DNA of 64,000 nucleotides from Alphaproteobacteria bacterium WMHbin7 (GTDB taxonomy: Bacteria; Pseudomonadota; Alphaproteobacteria; Rhodospirillales; WMHbin7): the NCBI GenBank assembly GCA_002753155.1, contig PDZW01000014.1:24975-88974 (forward strand), in the 5' to 3' direction. The position numbers and the translations under genes are program-made. This document shows positions 1 through 7,752 of the stretch, in pieces. The notes beneath the pieces are model-generated. The model had not been told where the DNA came from. It made no database searches and saw nothing but the letters and a program-made list of their open reading frames with translations. The stretch's first letter is position 1, and each line of letters begins with the position of its first letter.

Positions 1-750
1 GAACGTCTGGAATGCACGCCCGAGCAGATTGCGGAAAGCCACGGCATCGGCATCGATGAAAAACTGCCAGAACCCGACGATCTGGAGCGCAAGCTGGAGC
101 GCCTGGTGCGCGAGCGCGATGGCATGGGTCCGGTCAATCTTCGGGCCGAGACCGAATCCGAGGAACTGGGCCTGCAGATCGAGTCCTTGAAGACCGAGCG
201 CGAGGATTTGATCAACGCCATTGCAAGATTGCGCCAGGGCATTTCCGAGCTGAACCGCGAGGGCAGGGAACGCCTGCTGGCCTCGTTCAAGGCGGTCGAT
301 CAGCATTTCCGCGATCTGTTCGTGCGCCTGTTTGGCGGCGGACGGGCCCATCTGACCCTCACCGAGGCCGATGATCCCCTGGATTCAGGCCTGGAAATCA
401 TGGCCAGCCCGCCCGGCAAGAAGCTTCAGGTCTTAAGCCTGCTGTCGGGCGGCGAGCAGGCCCTGACCGCCCTGGCCTTGCTGTTTGCTGTCTTCATGAC
501 CAATCCCGCCCCCATCTGCGTGCTGGACGAGGTCGACGCTCCCCTCGACGACGCCAATGTGGACCGCTTTTGTTCCCTGTTGTCGCAGATTACCGAGACC
601 TCTAAAACCCGTTTCATGGTGGTGACCCATCACCGCATGACCATGGCCCGCATGGACCGCCTGTTTGGCGTCACCATGTCCGAGCGGGGCATTTCCAGGC
701 TGGTTTCGGTCGATCTTCGCACTGCCGAAAGACTGCGCGACGCAAGCTGA
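1..750 (+). CDS. smc: Chromosome segregation protein SMC, C-terminal part (5' truncated by window)
   Basis: The frame is open from base 1, so this is the last 249 residues of a protein starting upstream. Seen: the end of the C-terminal coiled coil, then the head half with FGGGRAHLTL, the ABC signature LSGGEQALTALAL, Walker B plus D-loop (VLDEVDAPLDDANV) and the switch histidine in VVTHHRMTM. Known of the family: SMC dimers with ScpA and ScpB use ATP-driven head engagement to load on and organise the nucleoid. The N-terminal Walker A half lies outside the window. Nothing in the visible part looks broken. The Fo ATP synthase cluster follows about 160 bases later under what looks like its own promoter. 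Confidence 0.95.
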   Translation, partial: ERLECTPEQIAESHGIGIDEKLPEPDDLERKLERLVRERDGMGPVNLRAETESEELGLQIESLKTEREDLINAIARLRQGISELNREGRERLLASFKAVDQHFRDLFVRLFGGGRAHLTLTEADDPLDSGLEIMASPPGKKLQVLSLLSGGEQALTALALLFAVFMTNPAPICVLDEVDAPLDDANVDRFCSLLSQITETSKTRFMVVTHHRMTMARMDRLFGVTMSERGISRLVSVDLRTAERLRDAS

Positions 751-815
751 GTTTGCGCCTTTCTACACTGGGCTTTGCGGGCTTTATTGCGGCGCAACGA
801 AGAGGGTTTTGGCGC

Positions 816-845
816 TTGACACCCGAAGGGGTGGGACGCTATTGT
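816..845 (+). promoter_or_regulatory. Candidate sigma-70 promoter for the Fo operon
   Basis: A TTGACA hexamer at 816-821 is followed after 18 bases by TATTGT at 840-845, in the 161-base gap between smc and atpI. Predicted transcription would start near 852, leaving about 60 bases of leader before atpI. The -35 box is perfect and the -10 is moderate. Assignment is by consensus only. Confidence 0.5.
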
Positions 846-911
846 GCGACCCGCTTTCGGGGCAGCTTTGCGGCCCGAGGACAGGCTTGGCGTTGCGGAA
901 GGTGGGCGGCC

Positions 912-1271
912 ATGGGCGAAGATACGTCTCCCCCCACACCGAACGAGGTCGGAGAAAGGCTTAGGCGCATTCGCGCCGCTCAATCCGACGAAGCTGGCAC
1001 CTCTGGTCTGGACGCCTCGGGACAAAGGCCCGCCCTTTCGGGTCTGGGGGCTGCGATGCGCATCGGCGTCGAACTTGTGTCGGCGCTGATCGTGGGAGTG
1101 GGGATCGGCTATGGGCTCGATCACTTTCTCGGTACGCGGCCCTGGTTGATGGTGTTGTTTTTCTTCCTCGGCTCTGCCGCCGGGATTCTCAATGTCTGGC
1201 GGGCGGTTTCCGGCCAAGGCTACGCGGTGGGTTACCGCGACGAGGATGACGGCGGCAAAAACAAAGATTGA
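912..1271 (+). CDS. atpI: ATP synthase protein I (AtpI)
   Basis: A 119-residue protein with a polar N-terminal third and two hydrophobic helices (about residues 53-72 and 78-99), typical of AtpI. Known role: a non-essential assembly or quality-control factor for the c-ring, acting in the membrane. It is first in the Fo cluster and runs straight into atpB. The frame is open further upstream, but the ATG at 912 has a purine-rich site (GGTGGGCGG) just before it and gives the usual family length, so I use it. The short, poorly conserved family limits certainty, although position in front of atpB is diagnostic. Confidence 0.88.
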   Translation: MGEDTSPPTPNEVGERLRRIRAAQSDEAGTSGLDASGQRPALSGLGAAMRIGVELVSALIVGVGIGYGLDHFLGTRPWLMVLFFFLGSAAGILNVWRAVSGQGYAVGYRDEDDGGKNKD

Positions 1272-1282
1272 AGGATTCGCGC

Positions 1283-2008
1283 GTGGCCAGTCCGCTGCAC
1301 CAGTTCGAGATTACGCCGCTCATTCCCCTGCATATCGGGGGCGTGGATGTGTCCTTTACCAATTCCTCGCTGCTGATGGTGCTGGCCGTTGCTGCTGTTG
1401 CCATCTTCTTCATTCGCGGCATGAGCGGGCGCGCCCTGGTTCCGGGGCGCTGGCAATCCATCGCCGAGTTGACCTACGATTTCGTGGGCGGCATGATTCG
1501 CGAGAATGTGGGCCATGAGGGGCGCAAATATTTTCCCTTCGTGCTGACCCTGTTCAGCTTCATCCTGTTTGGCAATCTGCTGGGCCTGCTGCCCTATTCC
1601 TTCACCTTCACCAGCCATATCGTGGTTACTTTTGCGCTGGCGATCACGGTTTTCATTGGCGTCACCATCGTCGGCATCGTTCTGCACGGCGCGCATTTCT
1701 TCACCCTGTTCGTGCCCTCGGGCGTGCCCAAGGTGATGATCCCCTTTTTGGTGCCGATCGAACTCATCTCGTATCTGTCGCGCCCGATCAGCCTGTCGAT
1801 CCGACTGTTTGCCAACATGATGGCGGGCCACACCATGATGAAGGTCTTTGCGGGCTTCATCATTCCGCTGGGTTTCCTGGGCGGCTGGGCACCCCTGGCG
1901 GTCGATGTGGCGCTGACCGGATTCGAATTCGTGGTCGCCTTCCTGCAGGCCTATGTCTTCACTTTGCTTACCTGTCTTTATCTGCACGATGCGGTGCATC
2001 TGCACTAA
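1283..2008 (+). CDS. atpB: F1Fo ATP synthase subunit a
   Basis: A 241-residue integral membrane protein forming the stator half-channels for protons. The start MASPLHQFEI matches the usual alphaproteobacterial N-terminus. I choose GTG at 1283 because AAGGA lies 7 bases upstream; a TTG at 1268 is an alternative. The essential arginine is visible as R174 in SIRLFANM, followed by the conserved AGH. Several transmembrane helices are evident, with PFLVPIE and FEFVVAFLQAYVF in the conserved C-terminal half. It follows atpI directly and precedes atpE after 53 bases. Function is secure. Confidence 0.97.
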   Translation: MASPLHQFEITPLIPLHIGGVDVSFTNSSLLMVLAVAAVAIFFIRGMSGRALVPGRWQSIAELTYDFVGGMIRENVGHEGRKYFPFVLTLFSFILFGNLLGLLPYSFTFTSHIVVTFALAITVFIGVTIVGIVLHGAHFFTLFVPSGVPKVMIPFLVPIELISYLSRPISLSIRLFANMMAGHTMMKVFAGFIIPLGFLGGWAPLAVDVALTGFEFVVAFLQAYVFTLLTCLYLHDAVHLH

Positions 2009-2061
2009 GACAGTCAGTTTTGTCATTTTCAGCCCAACGTTAACGGTAAGGAACTCAAACG

Positions 2062-2286
2062 ATGGAAGTAGCAGCCGCTAAGTTGATTGGTGCCGGTCTG
2101 GCCGTGATTGGTCTGTCGGGCGTCGGAGCGGGTATCGGCCAGATCTTCTCGACCCTGGTCTCGTCGGTCGCCCGCAATCCTGCGGCGCGCTCGCAGATTT
2201 TCGGTCTGGCGATTCTGGGCTTCGCCCTGGTGGAAGCTGTGGCGCTCTACGCCCTGCTGATCGCCTTCCTGATTCTGTTCGGCTAA
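2062..2286 (+). CDS. atpE: F1Fo ATP synthase subunit c
   Basis: A 74-residue hairpin protein of the proton-driven rotor ring. Seen: a glycine-rich first helix (G20, G22, G24, G26), the polar loop R38-N39-P40 that contacts gamma and epsilon, and the proton-carrying carboxylate E58 in the second helix. There is no sodium-type ligand set (no Gln/Ser/Thr pattern around E58), so a proton ring is inferred. It is preceded by TAAGGAA, a good ribosome site. An intercistronic GC hairpin follows directly, which fits the usual need for more c than other subunits. Confidence 0.97.
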   Translation: MEVAAAKLIGAGLAVIGLSGVGAGIGQIFSTLVSSVARNPAARSQIFGLAILGFALVEAVALYALLIAFLILFG

Positions 2287-2307
2287 GACCCGAACATATC
2301 CCAGTGC

Positions 2308-2330
2308 CCCGGCCGCTTCACGCGGCCGGG
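2308..2330 (+). promoter_or_regulatory. Intercistronic hairpin between atpE and atpF'
   Basis: CCCGGCCGC (2308-2316) and GCGGCCGGG (2322-2330) form a perfect 9-bp stem with a 5-base loop. There is no T-run after it, so it is not a standard terminator. It lies 22 bases after the atpE stop and 17 before atpF'. A role in stabilising the atpE end of the mRNA or in lowering downstream expression is inferred. Confidence 0.6.
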
Positions 2331-2347
2331 CAGTCGAGAGGTCGAAC

Positions 2348-2836
2348 ATGCCCCAGTTAAATGTCGCCATGTTTCCTACCCAGCTGTTTTGGCTGGCGGT
2401 CTGTTTCGTGGCGCTTTATCTGCTGGTCACCTATGTCATCGTGCCCCGCGTGGGAACGGTGCTGGACGAGCGTCAGCAGCGCATCGACGACAATCTCGAG
2501 CGTGCGGCGGCTTTGAAGGCTGATGCCGAGGCGGCGATCGCCACCTATGAAAAGGCGCTCACCGATGCCAGGGTCAAGGCCCAGGCGCATTTGCGCGAAA
2601 AGACCGCAGAGTTGCAGGCCGAGGCCGAGGCGCGCTCGCGCGCGCTTAGCGAGCGGCTGGCTGGCGAGATCAAGGCGGGCGAAGCCCGCGTCATGGAGGC
2701 CCGCAAGGCCGCCGTGGAAGGGGTTCGCCAGCTTGCCGCCGATGTTGCGGGCGATATCGCGGCCCGTCTGACCGGCGGTGCCGTCGAGTCTCATCTGGCC
2801 CGCTCAGCCGTTGATAGCGTGATGGGAAGCCGCTGA
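2348..2836 (+). CDS. atpF': F1Fo ATP synthase subunit b'
   Basis: A 162-residue peripheral stalk subunit. It has one N-terminal membrane helix (about residues 12-33, FWLAVCFVALYLLVTYVIV) and then a long charged coiled coil rich in Ala, Glu, Arg and Lys. VLDERQQRI after the helix is the typical b/b' junction. Having two different b-type genes in tandem is the arrangement of photosynthetic bacteria and most alphaproteobacteria. Here the first lacks the hydrophilic N-terminal extension, so I call it b'. Its stop overlaps the atpF start (TGATG at 2834-2838), implying coupled translation in a 1:1 ratio. Confidence 0.93.
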   Translation: MPQLNVAMFPTQLFWLAVCFVALYLLVTYVIVPRVGTVLDERQQRIDDNLERAAALKADAEAAIATYEKALTDARVKAQAHLREKTAELQAEAEARSRALSERLAGEIKAGEARVMEARKAAVEGVRQLAADVAGDIAARLTGGAVESHLARSAVDSVMGSR

Positions 2837-3378
2837 TGTTGATCTCTGTCGCACAGGCCTCTGAAGGGGCCGCCGCCCACGCCGCCAGCGGTCCGTTCTG
2901 GCATGCCCCCGAATTCTGGGTTGCCATCGCCTTTTTCGTCATGGTGGGTGCTGCCATGAAGCCGGTGGCCCGCGCCGTGGCTTCGGCCCTGGACCTTCGG
3001 GCCGAAAAGATCAAGAACCGCATCGAGGACGCGCAGAAGCTGAAGGACGATGCCCAGGAAATGCTGGCCACCTATCAGCGCAAGCAGCGCGAGGCCTTGA
3101 AGGAGGCCGAGGATATCGTGGCTCACGCCAGGAACGAGGCCGACCGGCTGGCCAAGCAGGCCGCCAAGGACCTTGAAGACACGCTGAAGCGGCGCGAGCA
3201 GCAGGCCGTGGAGCGTATCGCCCAGGCCGAAGCCAAGGCAATCAAGGAAGTGCGCGACATCGTGGTCGATATCGCCGTTCAGGCCGCCGAGAAGGCGATT
3301 GCCGGAAATCTGCCGGCCAGTGCTGCCAAGGCCCTGATCGATGGATCGATCAAGGATATCGGCGCCAAGCTGAATTGA
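2836..3378 (+). CDS. atpF: F1Fo ATP synthase subunit b
   Basis: A 180-residue partner of b' in the peripheral stalk. The short N-terminal region (SEGAAAHAASGPFWHAPEFW) precedes one membrane helix (about 27-42) and then a coiled coil to the C-terminus. It overlaps b' by one base. It is the last gene of the Fo group. The F1 genes (atpHAGDC) are not downstream, so Fo and F1 operons are separate here, as in Rhodospirillum-type genomes. A strong terminator follows. Confidence 0.95.
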   Translation: MLISVAQASEGAAAHAASGPFWHAPEFWVAIAFFVMVGAAMKPVARAVASALDLRAEKIKNRIEDAQKLKDDAQEMLATYQRKQREALKEAEDIVAHARNEADRLAKQAAKDLEDTLKRREQQAVERIAQAEAKAIKEVRDIVVDIAVQAAEKAIAGNLPASAAKALIDGSIKDIGAKLN

Positions 3379-3402
3379 TCTGCACATATTTGGCAGATGG
3401 TT

Positions 3403-3428
3403 AAAGGCCGGGCATGTCCCGGCCTTTT
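3403..3428 (+). terminator. Rho-independent terminator of the Fo operon
   Basis: AAAGGCCGGG (3403-3412), loop CATGT, CCCGGCCTTT (3418-3427), then a further T. The perfect 10-bp stem sits 24 bases after the atpF stop. Because it is symmetric with an A-run on the other side, it could also end the minus-strand transcript of the two small ORFs at 3428-3672. Confidence 0.85.
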
Positions 3429-3553
3429 CAATTTCTTCCCAGCCAAATCAGCGTTCCCAGGAACAAGATCAGCCCCAGAAGCTTCGCCCATTGGCGGCCC
3501 GGGCTTGGTGGCTTGTCAGACTGAAAGGGGCAATCACGACGATCTGGCCTCAT
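3428..3553 (-). CDS. Small single-pass membrane protein (unrecognised, 41 aa)
   Basis: A 41-residue minus-strand ORF that ends exactly at the foot of the shared terminator. The N-terminal half is polar and Pro/Arg-rich (MRPDRRDCPF...). The C-terminal half is one hydrophobic helix with a positive cap (KLLGLILFLGTLIWLG, then RN). Its ATG overlaps the stop of the upstream small ORF as ATGA, so translation is probably coupled. I recognise no family. Support is the coupling, a plausible membrane helix and the terminator at the right place. Against it, the ORF is short and could be chance. Confidence 0.5.
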   Translation of the reverse strand: MRPDRRDCPFQSDKPPSPGRQWAKLLGLILFLGTLIWLGRN

Positions 3554-3672
3554 CCGAACAGCCCCAGAAAGACCAGCCACAGCACGAATAAAAGCCCCAT
3601 GCCCAGCGGCACGGCCATCAGGCCGAAACAGCCGCTTAATGGATTGGGTTTCGAAGATGGGGTAGGGTTCAC
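3550..3672 (-). CDS. Small single-pass membrane protein (unrecognised, 40 aa)
   Basis: A 40-residue minus-strand ORF starting with GTG at 3672; an in-frame TAG two codons upstream rules out a longer form. After a Pro/Ser-rich head there is a continuous hydrophobic stretch (GLMAVPLGMGLLFVLWLVFLGLFG, quoted in pieces: GLMAVPLGMG then LLFVLWLVFL) up to the last residue. It is the first of two overlapping tiny membrane ORFs filling the 387-base gap between atpF and gloB. No family recognised. No clear ribosome site is visible. It might be a small membrane-complex subunit or spurious. Confidence 0.45.
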   Translation of the reverse strand: MNPTPSSKPNPLSGCFGLMAVPLGMGLLFVLWLVFLGLFG

Positions 3673-3765
3673 TGCCTAGCGTCCGTGGTCGATGAAAGAT
3701 GATAGCGCAAAACAGAAAGCGCCATTCATGCTAATCTTATGACCCGAAGAACAGGTGGAGCGGCC

Positions 3766-4533
3766 ATGCTGAGCGTGCATCAACTTGCGGCTTTTAACGA
3801 CAATTACATCCATATCCTTCTGGACGAGGCCGCCCAGGAAGGGGTGGTGATCGATCCGGGCGATGCCGAGCCCGTTTTACAGGCCGTTGCTCAGCACGGC
3901 TGGCACCTGACCGAGATCTGGGCCACACACCACCATGCCGATCATGTGGGCGGTGCGCCTAAGCTTCAACAAAAGCTGGGCCTCACATTTTCTGCAGCCG
4001 GTTCGGATGCGCGTCGCTTGGCAGGAATCGATCGCGCACTTCAAGATGGCGACCGGCTGCGTCTGGGGCGTTACGAAGCTCAGGTGCTGGCGGTGCCGGG
4101 TCACACATCGGGGCATCTGGCCTATTGGTTCGAGGACGAGCGCCGCCTGTTTTGCGGCGACACGTTGTTCGCGTTGGGTTGCGGGCGCTTGTTCGAGGGA
4201 TCAGCAGACGAGATGTGGCATTCGCTGTCACGCTTCAAGAACCTGCCCGGCGAAACGCTGGTTTATTGCGCTCATGAATACACTTTGGCCAATGCGCGCT
4301 TCGCTCTTTCGGTTGATCCCGGCAACCCAGCACTTTTGAAGCGCATCGAAGAAGCCAGAGCACTTCGCGACAAGGGATTGCCCACCGTGCCCTTCCGGCT
4401 CGATCTCGAGCTTGAAACCAACCCCTTCCTGCGGGCCGACCGGGGCGAGATGGCCAAGGCTCTGGGCCTTGACCAGGCGCCCGCCGAAAAGGTGTTTGCC
4501 GCCTTGCGCAAGTTGAAGGACGATTTCAAATGA
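3766..4533 (+). CDS. gloB: Hydroxyacylglutathione hydrolase (glyoxalase II)
   Basis: A 255-residue metallo-beta-lactamase-fold thioesterase that hydrolyses S-lactoylglutathione to lactate and glutathione, the second step of methylglyoxal detoxification. The binuclear metal motif THHHADH gives H55, H57, D59 and H60. VPGHTSGHLAYW supplies the next histidine, FCGDTLFALGCGRLFEG the bridging aspartate, and YCAHEYTLAN the last one, with substrate-binding NPFLR near the end. I start at ATG 3766 (MLSVHQ, the normal family start, with GGTGGAG upstream) rather than the in-frame ATG at 3739. It overlaps the next gene by four bases. Confidence 0.96.
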   Translation: MLSVHQLAAFNDNYIHILLDEAAQEGVVIDPGDAEPVLQAVAQHGWHLTEIWATHHHADHVGGAPKLQQKLGLTFSAAGSDARRLAGIDRALQDGDRLRLGRYEAQVLAVPGHTSGHLAYWFEDERRLFCGDTLFALGCGRLFEGSADEMWHSLSRFKNLPGETLVYCAHEYTLANARFALSVDPGNPALLKRIEEARALRDKGLPTVPFRLDLELETNPFLRADRGEMAKALGLDQAPAEKVFAALRKLKDDFK

Positions 4534-6080
4534 CGGCGCCTTTGGCGCAAAAAGCGCTGCTGGACTTTCTAGGCCGCCCAGAAAGTTATGGCCTCGATTC
4601 CAATGAACAGGTCGTGCGGATCGACACCCACATCTCGGCGGTCTTTCTGGCGGGCGACAAAGCTTACAAGCTGAAGAAGGCGGTTCAGCTGCCCTTTCTC
4701 GATTTCTCTAGCCTCGCCGCCCGGGAAAAATTCTGCAAAGCCGAACTGGCGGTCAACCGGCGCACCGCCCCCGATCTTTATCTTGAGGTGGCGCCGGTTT
4801 ACCAGGGCGCTGCGGGCGATTTTTCGCTGGGCGGGCCGGGCGAGATCGTGGACTGGCTGGTGGTCATGCGCCGCTTCGATCAGGAAGAACGCCTGGACCG
4901 CTTGTTTGCCCGGGGGGCACTGGATCGCCATGCCGTAACGGATTTGGCCGAAGTCGTGGCCGAATTTCATGTAAAGGCTGACGTCATGCCTGGCTTCGGG
5001 GGCAGGGCGGGGCTGGCCCATGTGATTGCCACCAACGACGCCACCTTTGCCCTGACTGCTCTGCCCCGCGAACGCACGTTGCTGCTGAAAGCGCGATCCG
5101 AAGCCTGGCTGGAAAAAGCAACGCCGATTCTTGAGGCGCGAAGAAGCGGCGGATTCGTGCGCCATGTGCATGGCGATTTGCATCTGGGCAATGTCTTTCG
5201 CCATGAAGGCAAGCCGGTGCTGTTCGACGCCATCGATTTCAACGAGGAATTCGCCTCGGTCGATACGCTGTATGATCTGGCCTTTCTGCTGATGGATCTG
5301 GATCATGGCGGGCATCGCGGGCTGGCCTCGGCGCTGTTCAACCACTATCTGCCCTTTGCGGGCGAATGGGCGGGCGGCAAGACGGGGGGGCTGCTGGCTT
5401 TGCCCCTGTTTCTGTCGCTAAGGGCTGCCATTCGCTCGCATGTCGAGGCAACGCGCGCTGCCCAATGCGACGAGCCGAACGAGGCAACCCTGCGCCTGAC
5501 GGAATCGAAACGCTATCTCGAAGAGGCGCTTGATTATCTCGACCCGCCGCCGCCCCGCCTGATTGCCGTGGGCGGCTTGTCGGGCAGCGGCAAGTCGCGT
5601 CTGGCCCGCGAACTCGCACCCTTTCTGGGAGCAGCGCCGGGGGCTTTGGTTTTGCGCTCGGATGTCATCCGAAAGCGACTGCTGGGCAAATCCATGTTCG
5701 AGCGACTAGCACCCGAAGCCTATGGCGCCGAGATGACGATCCGCACCTTTGAAGCCCTGTTCGCCGAGGCGAAGGCGGCGCTTGAAGCCGGTCATTCAGT
5801 GATCGCTGATGCTGTTTTCGCCAGGCCCGAACAGCGCGAACGCCTGCCTGCGCTGGCGGCCTCTTGTGGTGTTCCCTTCGACGCCGCCTGGGTCGAGGCG
5901 CCCCCTGCCGTGTTGATGGAGCGCGTGCAGACAAGAAGCCGCAATGCCTCGGACGCCACGCCTCAAGTGCTTGAGATGCAGCAGGACTATGAGCTGGGCG
6001 GTCTCGACTGGCCCAGAATCGACAGCTCGGGCACCAAAGAGGACACGCTGGCCCGGGCTCGAAAAGTGCTAAGAATCTGA
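4530..6080 (+). CDS. Fusion of aminoglycoside-phosphotransferase-like domain and P-loop kinase
   Basis: A 516-residue two-domain protein. Residues about 30-300 are APH-like, with Brenner motif HVHGDLHLGNVF and the metal-binding DFNEEF region. Residues about 345-510 are an AAA-type small-molecule kinase with Walker A GGLSGSGKS. Known: this COG2187 plus COG0645 architecture is widespread in proteobacteria, but its substrate is not established. It is translationally coupled to gloB (ATGA at 4530-4533). Antibiotic resistance should not be inferred from the name. I would call it a putative kinase of unknown substrate. Confidence 0.88.
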   Translation: MTAPLAQKALLDFLGRPESYGLDSNEQVVRIDTHISAVFLAGDKAYKLKKAVQLPFLDFSSLAAREKFCKAELAVNRRTAPDLYLEVAPVYQGAAGDFSLGGPGEIVDWLVVMRRFDQEERLDRLFARGALDRHAVTDLAEVVAEFHVKADVMPGFGGRAGLAHVIATNDATFALTALPRERTLLLKARSEAWLEKATPILEARRSGGFVRHVHGDLHLGNVFRHEGKPVLFDAIDFNEEFASVDTLYDLAFLLMDLDHGGHRGLASALFNHYLPFAGEWAGGKTGGLLALPLFLSLRAAIRSHVEATRAAQCDEPNEATLRLTESKRYLEEALDYLDPPPPRLIAVGGLSGSGKSRLARELAPFLGAAPGALVLRSDVIRKRLLGKSMFERLAPEAYGAEMTIRTFEALFAEAKAALEAGHSVIADAVFARPEQRERLPALAASCGVPFDAAWVEAPPAVLMERVQTRSRNASDATPQVLEMQQDYELGGLDWPRIDSSGTKEDTLARARKVLRI

Positions 6081-6141
6081 CGCTACTTTCTTTTTTTTCG
6101 ATTTTGGCGCATCATGGGTCGATAGATAGGGGAGGGTGCAG

Positions 6142-7005
6142 ATGAGCCATATCAAGAATCTCATCGCCGTCGTCGATGACGTGACGGGCAGGGCTCCTTT
6201 GGAGACGGCGCTCACGCTGGGGCGCATGTTCGACAGCCATGTCACGGCTCTGCATGTGAAGGCCGATCCATCCAGCGCCGTTCCGCTGCTGGGCGAAGGC
6301 ATGTCGGGCGCCATGATCGAAGAAATGATGGCGGTGGCCGAGCGCGAGGCGGCGGCCAAGGCGGTGCGCACCCGCGCCCTATTCAATGACGTGATCGCAG
6401 CGGGCAAGGTTTTGCTGGTTGAGGCGCCGCCCGGCCCTTCGGGGCTTTCGGCCTCGTTTCGTGAGGAAACCGGGCTTGACGAGGAACTGGTGGCGCGCCG
6501 GGGCCGCTTGGCCGACATGATCCTGGTCGCCAGGCCGGAAGGGGAGACGGATCTTTCGGCCATCACCACGCTCAATGCCGCCCTGTTTGAAACTGGCCGC
6601 CCGGTTTTGATGACCGGGCATCCGATGACCCAGTTGGGCAGGCGTATCGCCCTTGCCTGGAACGGGTCCGCCCAGGCCGCCCGCGCCCTGGCCGCCGCTT
6701 TACCGCTTCTGACCAGGGAGGGGGTTGCCGTGGCCCTGCTGGTTGGCGAGGAAGAGGGACGCGCCGCCTATGGCCGCTCGGTCATGGAATATCTGGCCTG
6801 GCACGGCGTGGTGGCCGAGTTGCATGTGTTTGCCGCCCGCGGCGGCCAAACCGGCGAAACCCTGCTGCAGGAGATGGAGAAATTCAAAGCCGATCTTCTG
6901 GTCATGGGGGCCTATACGCATAGCCGCCTGCGCCAACTGATCATGGGCGGCGTCACGCGCCATGTGGTGGCGGATTGCCCCATCCCGGTTCTGTTCGCCC
7001 ACTGA
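6142..7005 (+). CDS. Universal stress protein, tandem UspA domains
   Basis: A 287-residue cytosolic protein with two UspA-type halves. The second half carries the nucleotide-binding signature (VMGAYTHSRLRQLIMGGVTR, then a strand into IPVLFAH). The first half is degenerate. Known: such proteins bind ATP and modulate stress survival, but individual targets vary. I take ATG 6142, which has AGGGGAGGG 5-6 bases upstream; GTG 6136 overlaps that site and is less likely. It is followed by an SDR gene with a TGATG overlap at 7003-7007. A T-rich run at 6085-6100 precedes the gene. Confidence 0.9.
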   Translation: MSHIKNLIAVVDDVTGRAPLETALTLGRMFDSHVTALHVKADPSSAVPLLGEGMSGAMIEEMMAVAEREAAAKAVRTRALFNDVIAAGKVLLVEAPPGPSGLSASFREETGLDEELVARRGRLADMILVARPEGETDLSAITTLNAALFETGRPVLMTGHPMTQLGRRIALAWNGSAQAARALAAALPLLTREGVAVALLVGEEEGRAAYGRSVMEYLAWHGVVAELHVFAARGGQTGETLLQEMEKFKADLLVMGAYTHSRLRQLIMGGVTRHVVADCPIPVLFAH

Positions 7006-7745
7006 TGACCCCCGGCAGGAAAACCGTCATCCTGACAGGGGCCAGCCAGGGCATCGGGCATGCCACGGCGGCGCGCTTCATGGCCGAAGACTGGCGCGTC
7101 ATTTCCTGCTCGCGCCAGGAGGTGCCCGATCATTGCAGGCGCAATCCCAACTGGACGCACCATATCCCGACAGATCTGGTGGACGAGGGCGAGGTTGCGC
7201 GCTTTATCGACCAGGCCAATGCGATTCTGGACGGCGGGCCTTTACATGCGCTGGTCAATAATGCGGGCGTGTCGCCCAAGACCAGCTTCAAGGAACGCCT
7301 GGGCGTTCTGAATGGTCCCATTCAGGGCTGGCGCGACGTCTTCGAGCTTAATTTCTTCGCACCCTTGAAGCTGGCGCGCGGATTTGCCAGCGCGCTCAAT
7401 CGCGGCAAGGGCTCCATCGTCAACATCACCTCGATCGCCGGTCATTACGTGCATCCTTTCGCGGGCTCGGCCTATTCGACCTCCAAGGCAGCGCTTTCGG
7501 GCTTGACCCGTGAAATGGCAGTGGAATTCGCCCAGATGGGGGTTCGAGTCAATGCCGTAGCACCCGGCGAAATCAGCACGGAAATGGTCTCGGCCGATTA
7601 CGAAGCCTTCATTCCACGCATTCCGCTTGAGCGCATGGGCACGACAGAGGATGTGGCGGGCGTGGTTTTTCATCTGTGCTCAGACGATTTCGCCTATGTC
7701 ACCGGCACCGAGGTTTTTGTTACCGGCGGGCAGCATCTTTTATAG
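7005..7745 (+). CDS. SDR family oxidoreductase
   Basis: A 246-residue classical short-chain dehydrogenase/reductase. Seen: the Rossmann motif TGASQGIG, NNAG, the active-site serine in NITSIAGHY and the catalytic YxxxK as YSTSK, followed by the C-terminal TGTEVFVTGG typical of FabG-like members. Substrate cannot be read from the sequence. The start at 7005 overlaps the usp stop by one base, so the two are co-translated. It faces the methyltransferase gene convergently, 7 bases apart. Confidence 0.9.
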   Translation: MTPGRKTVILTGASQGIGHATAARFMAEDWRVISCSRQEVPDHCRRNPNWTHHIPTDLVDEGEVARFIDQANAILDGGPLHALVNNAGVSPKTSFKERLGVLNGPIQGWRDVFELNFFAPLKLARGFASALNRGKGSIVNITSIAGHYVHPFAGSAYSTSKAALSGLTREMAVEFAQMGVRVNAVAPGEISTEMVSADYEAFIPRIPLERMGTTEDVAGVVFHLCSDDFAYVTGTEVFVTGGQHLL

Positions 7746-7752
7746 TTGTCCC

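Noticed and set aside
3397..3679. Two short plus-strand frames in the atpF-gloB gap
   Set aside because: No hydrophobic or domain pattern and one runs through the terminator; the minus-strand pair at 3428-3672 explains the region better.
4530..6080. Aminoglycoside resistance gene
   Set aside because: The APH-like motif belongs to a fused COG2187/COG0645-type housekeeping protein; nothing supports drug inactivation.
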